Shown here in pieces: positions 53,269 to 64,000 of a stretch of DNA of 64,000 bases. Made by a program: the position numbers and the translations under genes. Positions within the stretch are counted from its first letter, which is position 1, and each line of letters begins with the position of its first letter. Below the pieces are notes generated by a model. That model was not told where the DNA came from. It was given only the letters and a program-made list of their open reading frames with translations, and searched no databases. The stretch comes from Ichthyophthirius multifiliis (taxonomy: Eukaryota > Ciliophora > Oligohymenophorea > Hymenostomatida). Location of the stretch: the NCBI RefSeq assembly GCF_000220395.1, contig NW_004086129.1, forward strand, positions 35,369-99,368, written 5' to 3'.

Positions 53269-54213
53269 TCAAAATAATTTTTATAATTCTTCGACTATTT
53301 CTTTATTTTCACCTAATTAATCCTCAATTAAATTTTTAATTTTTTTCCCATCTTTCCATTCGCCAATAATTTTTTTTCCATCACTTAATATTTAAATTCC
53401 AATTCCATCTTATTTTCCCTCATTCCAGAATCCCGCATATTTTTTTCCATCTTTCCAATAAAAGACCCCTTTTCCATGCTTTTTATCATCTTTATATTCC
53501 CCATCATAAGTTTTTCCATCCGGCCACTAAATAACCCCCCTTTTATTCATTTTATTTTATATCCAATATCCTTTATAAATCCTTCCATCAGTCCATTTAT
53601 ACTCTCCGTAACCTTAAATAAAATTATTTTCGAATTCTCCTCTATATTCAGATTTATCGGCAAAAATAAGAACACCATTTCCATTTTTTTACCCGTCTAA
53701 ATATTCTCCTTCATATATAGAAGAATCAGGCCAATATTCAACCCCTTTTCCATGCTATTTATCATCTTTCCAATATCCTACATATTTCGCCCCATTAACA
53801 TGCAAGTATGTCCCTTTTCCATTCGCTTTTCCATCTTTCCATTCACCCTCATATACATCTCCATCTGCATGTATTAATTTACCGTTGCCGTTTGCTTTAT
53901 CATCACTCCATTGGCCTTCATATTAAGAACCGTTTGGCCATCTTTATATTCCATATCCGTCTCGTTTTCCTTAGTACCATTCTCCTTTGTATATTATACC
54001 GTTTGTAAGCAATATTGATTTAAAACGGATACGAGTTTGGGTGTTTTTTATGCTTACAGGGTTTTATTCTTCTAGTAAAGATAAATTTTCTTCGATTCAG
54101 TCTTAAACTTATGATTGCTTTTTTTATGTTTCGTTTACACTATATAAAGTTTCTTAGGAATTCAATACTTCGGTATTACTATTACATATATCTTAAGTAC
54201 ACTGATTTCCCAT
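53269..54213 (-). CDS. MORN-repeat protein with lipidation-type N-terminus
   Basis: Starts [16 protein letters not shown]; Gly2 and Cys5 fit N-myristoylation plus palmitoylation. An in-frame TGA at 54097-54099 interrupts the protein at about residue 39. The same frame then continues [16 protein letters not shown] into about ten MORN repeats, for example [28 protein letters not shown] and [14 protein letters not shown]. It ends [10 protein letters not shown] and a few residues to TGA 53269-53271. No Met lies between the TGA and the first repeat. MORN arrays bind lipids or proteins at membranes and in cilia. The repeats are single-exon and richer in G and C than their surroundings. Confidence 0.88.
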
Positions 54214-54591
54214 TTTTTTGAAATGTAATTTTATTTTATTATTTTATTTTAATATGTTGCAAGTTTTTTATATTTTTACTAAAAAAATTATTTGTTTATT
54301 AAATATTAAATTTATTAATTTTATATTTAATTGTAGATAATTATTTTTTTATTGTTAAAATATTATAATATCATTATATAATATATCCTTTATTATATAT
54401 TATTCTGTTTTACAACTAACATTTGAAGAAAGAAATTAATAAAAACAGCGTTTTAGCAATAAATATAAATATAGTATAAAATAAAAAATTAATTTTTTAC
54501 TATTAAATTTAAGAAAAACTTATAACAAAAAAAACTATTTTAATGAATTATATTATTATTTTTTTGGAAAAACAAAAAACATAATAGTATA
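54214..54591. other. intergenic
   Basis: About 380 A+T-rich bases between same-strand genes; nothing recognisable. Confidence 0.45.
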
Positions 54592-55756
54592 TCATTTTTT
54601 ACGATAAACAGTAATTTCCTATTATTTGAAATACCTTTTCCCCTCATCATCGATTAAAATAAGATTAATAAAATGTTTGACTTAAAATTTGCTATAACTC
54701 GTTTCAGTATAAGAGGGAGTTAAATCAACCCCACTTAAATATAATCTGATTGGAATAACTTCTCCTTTTCTCGGGCATCCATCCATAATTTCAAAATCAA
54801 CTAATGTATCATTATCTTTATTAGGTTATCCATTATCTTTATTTTTATTAAAATATATATATTTATATATATTATATATATACATATATATATTTTTTAC
54901 TATAAGTTGTTTCTTATTTTATTATCTATAATTGCATGTGTTTGATTCTGATTTTCACTAATAAAAAGCTTACTTTTCCGATGAGACAATCTTTTAAATG
55001 ATATTTATCTTTTGAAAATTCAAATTCTATATGTAAACATTCTTATATTCCTACCTTTTATAATATAATTAAAATTAATTTTTTGTTTATTTTAAATTAC
55101 TTCTAATCTAATAATGTTATTTTCTAATTTTTCGATTTATGGATTTGGTAAAATAACTGCGAAATCTTAATTTTACTAAATTTTTTGCCCATATTATCTA
55201 TTAATAGTAACTCTTAAAAAATATCTAATTTTTGCTGTATTTCCATAATATGTTTCCATTTACTTTTCAAACTTTGGGAATAAAAATTTGAATTTTTTAT
55301 CATCTAATAATGTTCCTACTGGCTCTAATTCTCTTGACATACTCATAAAATCAGTATTTTATTTAGAGTCATATAAAACCTCTAAATTTTATATATTTTT
55401 AATAAATAAATTTATATGTTTACCTAGATGTCCAACTAATTCTATTTTAATTCCTTAATGGTCTAGTTTTTTCCTTTTAATCTTATATCTACAACACCAC
55501 TTATATCATCATCTCCCTTTTTGTTAAAAAACAAATTCATATATATATATTTTATAATATTTTTTTTTTTGTTACTGTATAAACTAATAACTTAAACGGA
55601 TCTTCTCCCTTAACACGTATAGTTGTTTTTTTTCTGGTATCTTATCCATCTAATTCTATTGAAATATTGGCTGAAGTATTTGTTACTAAACCTAATAGAG
55701 ATTACTTTTTTTATATTTATTATTAATTATTTATTTTAATTAAATGTATGTACCAT
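54592..55756 (-). CDS. VPS26: retromer subunit VPS26
   Basis: The protein reads [20 protein letters not shown] then [20 protein letters not shown] and [18 protein letters not shown]. Further on it has [60 protein letters not shown] and the C-terminal RYFKQQEITVYRK. This is collinear over the full length with human VPS26, a cargo-recognition arrestin-fold subunit of retromer for endosome-to-Golgi sorting. Introns include 55705-55753, directly after the ATG codon, about 55515-55565, about 55382-55425, and an A/T-only one at about 54842-54905. The start ATG at 55754-55756 is inferred because the conserved N-terminus has no other Met and the splice restores the frame exactly. Confidence 0.93.
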
Positions 55757-56030
55757 TTTTTCTTTTTTATTTTTCTTTATTTTATTTATTTTTTATTTAT
55801 AAAAAAAAGAAATATTGTATATCTTTTATTAAAAATATATATTAAGTAAACAAAATTTTTAAAAAAAAAGTAAAAAGTAAAAAGTAAAAAAAGTATTTTT
55901 TTATAAAATTTTAATTAAAATAGAAATCAAATTATTTTCAAAAAAAAAAAAGTTAAAGCTATTATTATTTGTATAATTAACAATAAAAGAATTAATTAAA
56001 TAAAAAATAATAAATATTTTTTTTTTATTT

Positions 56031-56044
56031 AAAAAAAAAAAAAA
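56031..56044 (-). terminator. RNA polymerase III T-run terminator
   Basis: An unbroken A14 on the plus strand gives a T14 run immediately downstream of the tRNA 3' end. Confidence 0.8.
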
Positions 56045-56045
56045 G

Positions 56046-56118
56046 AGCTGATAGTCGGATTCGAACCGACGGCCTTCTGCTTACAAGGCAGATGCACTAA
56101 CCACTGTGCTATACCAGC
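56046..56118 (-). tRNA. tRNA-Thr(UGU)
   Basis: Minus strand, 73 bases. The acceptor GCTGGTA pairs with TATCAGC (one G-T). The D arm is GCACAGTGGTTAGTGC and the anticodon arm TCTGC-CTTGTAA-GCAGA has anticodon TGT, reading ACA. The T arm is GTCGG-TTCGAAT-CCGAC and contains a good B box. No intron. The 3' CCA is not encoded, as is normal for eukaryotes. Confidence 0.95.
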
Positions 56119-57422
56119 TTGCTAATAGTTTACATTACTAAGATTCTTTTTTAATTAAAAATTTATTTTTATAACAATAAAAAATGTAAAAATTATTTAA
56201 AATAAAATTATAGAAAATATTTTCATAAATAAAATTTCATTAAAAAATAAATCCATATATTATATGTTGTAATTATATATTTAATTTAATTTTATATTAA
56301 TATAATTATTGATATAAATATACATAAATTTTTAGTGTTTATTATTATTATTAAATTTTTATAGTAAGATTTCAATTTAGTTTATATTTGTTTTTAGAGT
56401 TTTAATTAACAAAAATATTAAGCTTTTAAGAAAGAAAAAAAAAATGATTAATAATTATTTTTATTAGAAATAAAAAATAATTTTTTCGAAAATTTAATTA
56501 AATACATGCTAAAAATTGAATTTTAGCAAATTTTAAAAATCATTTTATATTTAAAAAGGTTATATATATAATTTAAAATAAATATTTTTATGTAAATTAT
56601 CATAAAAAGTTAAGACATTAAAGTATTTATTATCTTTAACAAAAGTTGATTTTTATAATTATTTTATTTATAATATAAATTTATATATTATTTCTTATAA
56701 TTATATTTTTGTTTTTTACTTATTATTTTTTCATATATTTTTTATAATTATTATATATATACTTTTATATATATAATATTTTATTAATATATCAAAAGTA
56801 AAATTTTTTTAATATTTCATAAAAATTATAGACTATTATTAATAATAAAAATGAATATACTTTTCTATAAATAATTTAATAAACTTCTAAATATAATTAT
56901 ATATTTTTTATATAAACATTTTAATTTTATTATAATTATGTTGTTTTAAAAAAACCTCATATCATTATAAATATTAAAATTCAAATACATAAATCAATTT
57001 ATTTTTTAATTTAATACATAGTTTTTTTATATTATAATAAATAAGACTGTATTATTTTAAGTATGTATAAAAAACAAAAGAAATTACTTAAAATGCTAAA
57101 TTAATATAGGAAATCGCTATAATAAGTAAATTATATAATTGAAAAAAATTAACTTATTATATTTATATATTTATATATATATATATATAGATATATTCAA
57201 TATCTATTATAATTTTTTTTATTTTTGTCTTCTTTTTTATTTTATTATTTCTTCTTTTACCTATTATATCTATATTATTATGTTTAAATAAAATTTTTTT
57301 TATTATTTAATTAATTAATTTTTAATATGTATTTTAAAATAAAAATTTTAATAATTATTTGATATATATTTTTTAACAGATTAATTATATATATATATAT
57401 TATATTACTAAAATAAAAATAA
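56119..57422. other. long intergenic region
   Basis: 1.3 kb upstream of the tRNA and of a plus-strand coiled-coil gene. Short (AT)n tracts at 57175-57190 and 57391-57402. No coding signal. Confidence 0.5.
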
Positions 57423-58866
57423 ATGATAAAACAAAATACTAGTTATAAAGAGTTGTGTACTAAAAAAAGAAACGAACAAAAAAATTTAGAATAATTAAAT
57501 TAAAAATATTATTATGAAATTCAATAATAAAAATTAAAAAAAAATAATTCTTTTACTCAATATAATAATAATAATTAGCTCAATAAATCAGAATAAAAGT
57601 TACATGTAAATATAAACAATTCGTCTTTTAACAGCGTAAGCCATAAAAAATATATGATTCCAATAAATTACTAAAGAGAAAATAGTAATTCTAGTTTAGG
57701 TAAAATAAATAGTACTTATATTTAAATAGAGCAAATAGCTTAATAAATGTAAGGTGAGGAATTAAAAATTTCAAATATTTAATTATAACAGCTTTATAAA
57801 GAATTTTAAAATAAACAAATTTAACCTGTTTAAAAATAAAAAAATTGTATTCCTTTACATTCCTAAAAATTAAATAGTTCAAAATAGTAAAATTATGTAG
57901 AAGATATTAATTATCAAAAATAGACTTATTATGAATAAAATAAAGAAAATTTGGATAAATAAAAAACAATTTTATAAGAAATTGGAAACAAAATAATTAA
58001 TATTAATAATTCTGTGTTTATTTAAAAATTAGATAATAATGATGATCAAAGTTAATTAATTTTTTCTAAAACAAATGAAGCAACTTAAAAAAATAACGAA
58101 AGAAATTTATAAGAAGAAACAATTAAACATTATGAATAAAAAATTAAAGAAATATAAAGCAAAAATCATAAATAAATAAAATCGTTATAAAATACAATAA
58201 TAAAATATAATAAAGAAAATTAAGAATTAAATAAAAAAAATCAAGAATAAAATTAAGAAATTTAAAAATATAAAAAACTCAGGGCAGTTGTAAAATTAAC
58301 ATTTACACATTTTTTATTAAATATTTATTTAATTTTTAAAGGAAAATAAACTATTAAAAAAACTTGAATAAGAAATAAAATTAGAAAAAGCTAAATATCT
58401 AAGACTTATTTTTGCTAAGTTAAGATAAAATGATTAAAGTATTTTTTTTTTATTTATTAATTTAATAAAATAAATAGTTATTAGTATATAATTAATAGAT
58501 GAATTAAATAAAAAAATAAACGAAATTTCTTAAGAAAAAGATTGTTTAGAATATCTTTTGAAAGACTATTTATTGAAATAATAAACAAGTAAAACGAATG
58601 AATCCGATATTTAAAATTAACCAAATTAAATAATACATGAGAATTAATTATCTTTAACAGCTTTAAAAATGCTTAAGTTAAATAATGAAATCTTACCAAA
58701 CTAAAATAAATAATAGTCTTTATAAGAAATTAAAGATATAACTTTACAAAATAATTAAATAAATACATCCTAAAGTAATAAGAATGATTTCTAGTAAAAA
58801 ATAGAAAAAGAAATAACTGTATAATAGTATGAAAATAAAGAAAAATTAGAAGGCTTTGTAAATTGA
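57423..58866 (+). CDS. coiled-coil protein
   Basis: Starts MIKQNTSYKELCTKKRNEQK. The first 250 residues are Q/N/S-rich with little structure. From about 58110 a continuous coiled coil runs (IKEIQSKNHKQIQSLQNTII, QEIQKYKKLRAVV). It crosses an intron at about 58291-58340 (KLLKKLEQEIKLEKAKYLRL) and another at about 58440-58478 (LIDELNKKINEISQEKDCLE). It ends ENKEKLEGFVN at TGA 58864-58866. Glutamine is mostly TAA. No domain recognised; basal-body or filament roles are typical for such proteins in ciliates but are not shown here. Confidence 0.6.
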
Positions 58867-58962
58867 CAAAGTAAAACTGAAGGAAATTAAGTTAAAGATT
58901 TTTTATATGAAATAAAAAATAAAATTATAATATTTATTTTTTCTTTATATATATATATTATT

Positions 58963-60117
58963 TCAAATAATTTTTTTAGTTTATATTATATTTCCTTATT
59001 AATCTTTTTATTAAATTAAAACTTCTTCTAAAATCCAATTATCATCATCATCTTTAGAACCTAAAATCTTAGCAATAGCATTAGCTTTATCTCCAAAAAT
59101 ATCGAATTCAAACTTGGCTTTTTTATCAATTTCCTAGCCTCTTATTGCTTATGAAATATACAAATTATTTCCAATTTATTACTAAACAAATTTTGATTTT
59201 TTAACAATATCCATAGAACTTAAATGTATTTAAGAATTGACAATTGTTTTTCTTTTATTTTTCATTACATAAATATATGTTCCCATAAACCCAAAAATAA
59301 AAAATGAAAACAAATAAATCCTAATGCTTCCTACAGATCTATACAATTTATTTTATCTATATCTTCTTCTTTATTCCTCATCTAATTCATTAATATCTTT
59401 CATATTTAAATTTATATTTCTATAACTATATTCCTTTAATAAATCTTGTATTGTTTTTCGAGGTGTTATTACCTCCTATACGTATTTATTTTTTATTTCT
59501 TTTTTTACTATTAATTATTATTTTTTAATATTTCCCCAATATTATCCTACACTATGATTCTTACAGAATCTGCCAAATCAGCTGCTAAAAATTCCATTTT
59601 CCAAAATTTTGAATTTTCTGGAATTTATTAATTTAATAACTCAACCTTTTATTATTCTTCTAATTTTTTTATTTCAATTAACTATGTTTATATATCATTA
59701 TCAGGTAAATAGTATTCCATCTTTTCTTATGTATCTTTTAAGTCTTTTAATTCTTTACTACTTGCTGTTACATCAATATGTATGTAACCTTTTGGTCCAG
59801 TTACAGTAAATAATAAATTTACTTTATCTTTTTATATTTATAAAAAAAATAAAAAAATATTTATGTCTGTGTATTACTTCCTTATTAATCAAATATACTT
59901 TTTAAACCGATTTTAGGGTCCAATGGATAACCTATTAATTCAACTATTTAAGTATTTCTTTCCATTAAACGAATTGTTTCACTTACTAATGGATGTTCAA
60001 ATTTTTTTCTTTTTAATAACGAAGTACTAAATAAGAAGTTGAACCAAAAAATAATGTTCCTAACATTAAATACATTCTATTTTTAAAGAACCAATTCTTT
60101 TTTAAATTTAAACTCAT
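58963..60117 (-). CDS. tandem Coa1/TIM21-like mitochondrial inner-membrane protein
   Basis: N-terminal unit: MSLNLKKNWFFKNRMYLMLG with a single TM, then HPLVSETIRLMERNTQIVEL, IGYPLDPKIGLKSIF and VNLLFTVTGPKGYIHIDV. That is the Coa1/TIM21 pattern of a TM anchor followed by an alpha-beta domain with a G-PKG hairpin. A middle helical region follows. A second unit has a TM (IYLFSFFIFGFMGTYIYVMK), then HLSSMDIVKKSKFV, ISQAIRGQEIDKKAKFEFDI and DDNWILEEVLI. Intron at about 59833-59883. Single-base breaks occur at about 59995-60010 and at the A7 run near 59506. If the second break is not an artefact, these are two adjacent genes. Probable role is respiratory-complex assembly or presequence import. 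Confidence 0.65.
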
Positions 60118-60593
60118 TAGCTTTTTTAAATTTATTTTATATTTATATTTGTATTTAATTTAATTTAATTTAATTTAATTTAATTTAATTTAATTTAATT
60201 TAATTTAAATAAAATTAAATTAAATTTATAAGATATATTTTATTGAAGGTATTCATTTATCTTTTTTAAAAACTAAATAAAATAAATTAATTAATATGTT
60301 TAATTATTTTTTATTATTATTAAATATTAAGTTATTTAGAAAAAAATAAAAACTGAATTTTATATTTTTTTTTTAAAATAATTTAAAAATATATTTATAA
60401 AAATTAAATCTAAAGATAATAAGATATTTTTTAAAAAGAAATACTTATTTTAGTATAATATATTTATTTTTTTATTTCTATTAATATTCAAAATGCTATA
60501 AAACTAGAGTTTCTTGAAATTTTTAAATCGTTTATATCTTTTCTAAAAGTCTATTATTAAGTTTATTTTTAATTATCTTATTATGCTGAAATA
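60118..60593. other. intergenic with (TTTAA)n repeat
   Basis: Contains a pentanucleotide run, described separately, and no coding signal that I can support. Confidence 0.5.
60150..60232. repeat. (TTTAA)n run followed by its inverted complement
   Basis: About eleven TTTAA units at 60153-60207, then AAATTAAATTAAATTTA, the reverse complement. The pair could fold back as a hairpin just upstream of the Coa1-like gene start. Confidence 0.85.
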
Positions 60594-62267
60594 TCACTTT
60601 ATATATTATAAAAGAAAAATATTATAAATAGATTAAATTTAAATTTTACTCTTAATAATAACTAAATCCAACTAATTATTTATTAGCTTCTTCTTTATTT
60701 TTATCTTAGTATTTATCAATAACTATAGATTACTAAATAGCTTACTATTTATAAAAAATAAAATAAAAAATTTAAATAGGAATATATAAATAAATAAAAT
60801 TTTATATATTAATATATATTTCTTTATTAATAATTATTATATTATTTTTTCTTTTATTTTTGAAATAATAATATTACTTAGTTAATGTTTCTTAAATCGA
60901 TAGGAGTTCGAGGTGGTGGCTTATATTCTGGTTCTATTTTTTTTTTTTTGAGTGATTCCCAATCAAAATTTTCAAAAAATTTTTGCTATTTAATTTAATC
61001 AAATGATAATCTATTATTTGGTTCTTTTTAAAGTAATCCTTAAATCAATCCTCTTGCGCTATTAGAAACAAAGTATGGAAAATTATAATTAAGATTTATA
61101 ATATTACTAAACATTACTTCTTTATTATTTCTACAACTCGAATTTTTAAAAGGAGTACTTCCACATAACATCTCATAAATTAAAATTCCCTTGAAAAATA
61201 TTTATGTTTAATTTATTCATTTTTTGTTACTAATTGCCACAAATCTACTTTTTTATTATGACCTAAATTTTATATTTATTCTGGTGCCATATATTCAGGT
61301 GTGCCACAAAACGTATTTGTTTTATCTTCACCTAAAAAAAATATAATAATATATATATATATATATATTTATATTTATTTATATATATATATATTTTCTT
61401 ATAAAATTTACCTTTAATGTATTCCTTTGAAATACCGAAATCTGTTAGTTTTATATATCCATCTTAACCCAATAATACGTTTTCTAACTTTAAATCTCTA
61501 TATAATATATTATTTTAATGCAATATTTCTAAAGCTAAAATAATTTAAGCTGTATAAAACTTTGTTTTATTTTCATCAAATTTAATAAGTTTTTTTAAAT
61601 ATTGATGTAATTCTCCCCCTTATACGAATTCCATTAATAAATAAATTTTATTTTCTGCTTAAAATGCATATGATAACTTTACTATAAATTCAGAATGAAC
61701 ATCTTTTAATATTTTCCTTTCACTAATAACTTTCATTAAAATATTGTTTTCAAATAAACTCATTTTTTCATATACCTTCATTGCATATATTTCCTCTAAT
61801 TTATATAAAAGATTAGTATAAAATATAATAATATATAAATTAATAAGTAAAATATAAAAATATCAATTTTTTTGTATAAAAATAATTAAATTAATGCGTT
61901 TAATAAGTAAATATTTATTATTTTACTTTTATAAAATATATGTTATTTTTTAAATTATATATTAAAATTACCTGTATCAATTTTATTAACTAAAAATACC
62001 TTACCAAAAGCTCCATGTCCTATCGTCTTTTTGTGATATTTTTGAATTAAAAATTTGCCTTCTTTATAATTTTTTTACTCTAAGAATTCTAAAAGAACTC
62101 AGCTTTACTGAATGAATATTTTAATTTTGATATATTTGTTTTTCTTTTGGATCTTATGGTAACTATTCGTTCTATCCTTAATCAATATACTATACTTGAT
62201 CAAGCCTCAACTTTTTTTAATGATGATTTTTTGTTCTATTGTTTCCTTTAGTAGTACATGTGCCCAT
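60594..62267 (-). CDS. AGC-family serine/threonine protein kinase
   Basis: Starts MGTCTTKGNNRTKNHHQKK, with Gly2/Cys4 suited to myristoylation and palmitoylation. The kinase domain has glycine loop GHGAFGKV, catalytic Lys YAMKVYEK, gatekeeper region YLLMEFVQGGEL, catalytic loop YRDLKLEN, metal site DFG, and the activation segment TNTFCGTPEYMAPE typical of AGC kinases. It continues WQLGILIYEMLCGSTPF and RLSFDQIKQQKFFENFDW. A tail motif LVGFSYYQE after a further intron resembles the AGC hydrophobic motif. Introns are 61796-61981 (186 nt, inside the ATP-binding lobe), 61332-61411 and 61190-61230. One-base break near the T4 run at about 62092. The exact 3' end is uncertain. Confidence 0.88.
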
Positions 62268-62625
62268 TTATTATTTAATTTATTAATTTATTTTGAGTTT
62301 ATATTAAATTAGAAAAATAGAAACTTAATTTTTTATTGAATAGATATTAAAAATTAATTAAATATATATTAAAAGTTAAAAAATCACACAAAAATTAATT
62401 TAATTTAATAGAAAAAAAAAATATTTAATTCAATAACAAAATAAATTTATAAAAAGTATAAAAAATAAATGTATATATTATAAATATAAATTAAGAATTT
62501 AAAATTATAAAATATGGATAAATTTCGTTTAAAAATATAAAAAAATAAAAAAATAAAAAATTATAAAAATATGTTATATTATATATGAAATAAAAATAGA
62601 GATATATATAAAATATATAACATAT

Positions 62626-62665
<40 letters not shown>

Positions 62666-62685
62666 TTATATATATATATATTTTT
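62268..62685. other. intergenic with (AT)n
   Basis: Contains an (AT)n-rich stretch at about 62600-62680; nothing else recognised. Confidence 0.5.
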
Positions 62686-63558
62686 TCATACAGGTTAACC
62701 TAAAACTACATTATTATTTATTTAATTATATTATAATTATTATTATTAAGTTTGATTAAATTATTAATTTTAAATAATTTTTTAATTAAATTTTTATTAT
62801 TCAATTTAACATTCTTTTTATTTATTTTGTATTCTTAGATAAGCGTAAATGTTTAGCATTGCAAAAAATAAACCATAAATTATTGCATTTATTAAACACA
62901 ATGTAAGAACAATTTCAAAAGAGGTTATATATAAATTAGATGTAGAGCAATAATTAACTTAGCAATATTATGTTTGTAATATTCCTGTTTTTATTATTTC
63001 CTACATATTGCTTTATTTATTACAAGTTATTTATTTTTATAACTAAAAAACCAATTCTTAATCTGAAATGAAACCATTATATGTTATCACGTATCCTTAT
63101 ATATAAAAATAAATAAAATTAAATAACATATAAAAATTACCACACCAAGTTAAAATATCAGCATTTAATAAATATTATATATTTATTATTGCTATTGATA
63201 AATTACATATAAAAAGTGTTACTATAATTATTTTAATTTTTGAAACTTATAATTAATCGATTTTTAAAAAAGTATAAGTTACAGCAAATATAAAAAATAC
63301 AGATAAAACAATCATAATTGTACAATATATTACAAAATACCATTATTATATATTTGAAATTGCAAGATATAATAAAGGAATTAATCCCAACTACAATAGT
63401 AGTATACATATCTTATAAATTTTGAATAATTTAATTAATTTTTTACTAATCTCTAACTAAAAATTATAAAATTAATACTATTATTAATTGCCCAATTATT
63501 ACTATTAGTATTATTGTTATAAATTTTATGGTATTTATGGAATATAATTAATTTACAT
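62686..63558 (-). CDS. multi-pass membrane protein
   Basis: Starts MQINYIPQIPQNLQQQYQ, a Q-rich cytosolic head. Hydrophobic helices follow: ICILLLQLGLIPLLYLAI, FVIYCTIMIVLSVFFIFA, IIIVTLFICNLSIAII, then after an intron (about 63093-63140) an extracytosolic loop with several Cys (ITCNKQSNMQ, YCQVNYCSTSNLY) and a last helix EIVLTLCLINAIIYGLFFAM. The tail is Q/N-rich and ends NNNVVLGQPV at TGA 62686-62688. Four TMs with cysteines in the second large loop resembles a tetraspanin or claudin-like plan, but no signature such as CCG was seen. Function unknown. Confidence 0.6.
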
Positions 63559-63914
63559 TAATTCAATTATAAATATTATTAAAGATTATTATATTTTATT
63601 TTAAATAAATTATTATAATTATTTATTTTAAAATAAAAATAAATTTTGTTAAAAATAATTTTTATTATTATGGATTTTTATATTAAAAAATTTTTGTACG
63701 CTTTATTATAATTATTTATTTTAAAATAAAATAAAAATATATTAGATATTATATTAAATAATAAAAATATTTAATAATATAATCATTCATCTATATATTT
63801 AAATTTTAGTACAAATATTATATTTTTATTATATTAATTAATTAAATACAATTTTATAGCATATATAAGAAATTTAATGTATTTTTTAACATTATTTAAT
63901 TGTAATTGTATAAG

Positions 63915-63994
<80 letters not shown>

Positions 63995-64000
63995 CTTATT
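63559..64000. other. intergenic ending in (AT)n
   Basis: No coding signal. The last 80 bases are an (AT)n run. Confidence 0.5.
63919..63991. repeat. (AT)n microsatellite
   Basis: An almost perfect dinucleotide run of more than 35 units close to the window edge. No telomere repeat (C4A2) accompanies it. Confidence 0.95.

Noticed and set aside
53476-54008. Plus-strand hydrophobic and His-rich ORFs
   Set aside because: They are antisense to the MORN repeats, whose GEW/DGK codons generate Phe- and Ser-rich shadows.
63919-63991. Terminal (AT)n as a chromosome end or replication origin
   Set aside because: No telomere repeat is present and similar AT runs occur at many other sites; nothing supports an origin.

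Overview
The window reads as macronuclear DNA of an oligohymenophorean ciliate. It is extremely A+T rich, and every recognisable gene is open only if TAA and TAG are read as glutamine and TGA as the sole stop. A direct test is the FtsH/AFG3-type protease on the minus strand: its codon for the invariant Gln of the [11 protein letters not shown] motif is TAA. Composition, short GT..AG introns (about 40-100 nt, a few to 190) and the Q/N-rich proteins fit Ichthyophthirius multifiliis or a close relative best. This is inference from style, not from a search. Standard-code ORF calling breaks these genes into short pieces, so most features were rebuilt by hand as spliced, ciliate-code models. Boundaries marked approximate are exactly that.

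Layout. 0.4-4.4 kb (+): a class III nucleotide cyclase carrying a voltage-sensor-like module. 4.7-5.4 kb (+): a protein with a Sin1/CRIM-like stretch. 6.5-6.9 kb: remnant of a membrane protein. 7.0-12.8 kb (-): SFT2-type Golgi transport protein, mitochondrial AFG3-like AAA protease, B-type cyclin. 13.4-25.3 kb (+): a coiled-coil protein, a very large receptor-like protein with a GPS-like motif, and a large Q/N-rich IQ-motif protein. 25.9-40.9 kb (-): coiled-coil protein, eIF4G, a cyclic-nucleotide-binding protein, a CCT-motif protein, NOP10, two hypotheticals, an ArfGAP. 42.6-50.6 kb (+): a SEP/UBX protein, a coiled-coil RING protein, a mitochondrial Obg GTPase and a second coiled-coil protein that is a partial paralog of the RING protein. 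50.9-56.1 kb (-): coiled-coil protein, MORN-repeat protein, VPS26, tRNA-Thr(UGU). 57.4-58.9 kb (+): coiled-coil protein. 59.0-63.6 kb (-): tandem Coa1/TIM21-like mitochondrial protein, AGC kinase, multi-pass membrane protein. The window ends in an (AT)n run.

Functional themes: cyclic-nucleotide and kinase signalling (cyclase, cNMP-binding protein, AGC kinase, possible Sin1), vesicle traffic (SFT2, ArfGAP, VPS26), mitochondrial upkeep (AFG3, Obg, Coa1-like), translation and RNP genes (eIF4G, NOP10, tRNA), and a large share of centrosome/cilium-style coiled-coil proteins. There are no operons; genes are individually spaced by A+T-rich DNA.

A recurring oddity is the number of single-base frame breaks, mostly at A or T runs, inside otherwise conserved genes. 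Base-calling errors in homopolymers are the simplest explanation, but one in-frame TGA (MORN gene), one apparent 22-nt intron or frameshift (cyclase) and the fourfold break in the UBX gene deserve checking. The most interesting objects are the voltage-sensor cyclase with a substituted metal-binding Asp, the GPS-containing giant receptor, and the tandem Coa1-like protein.
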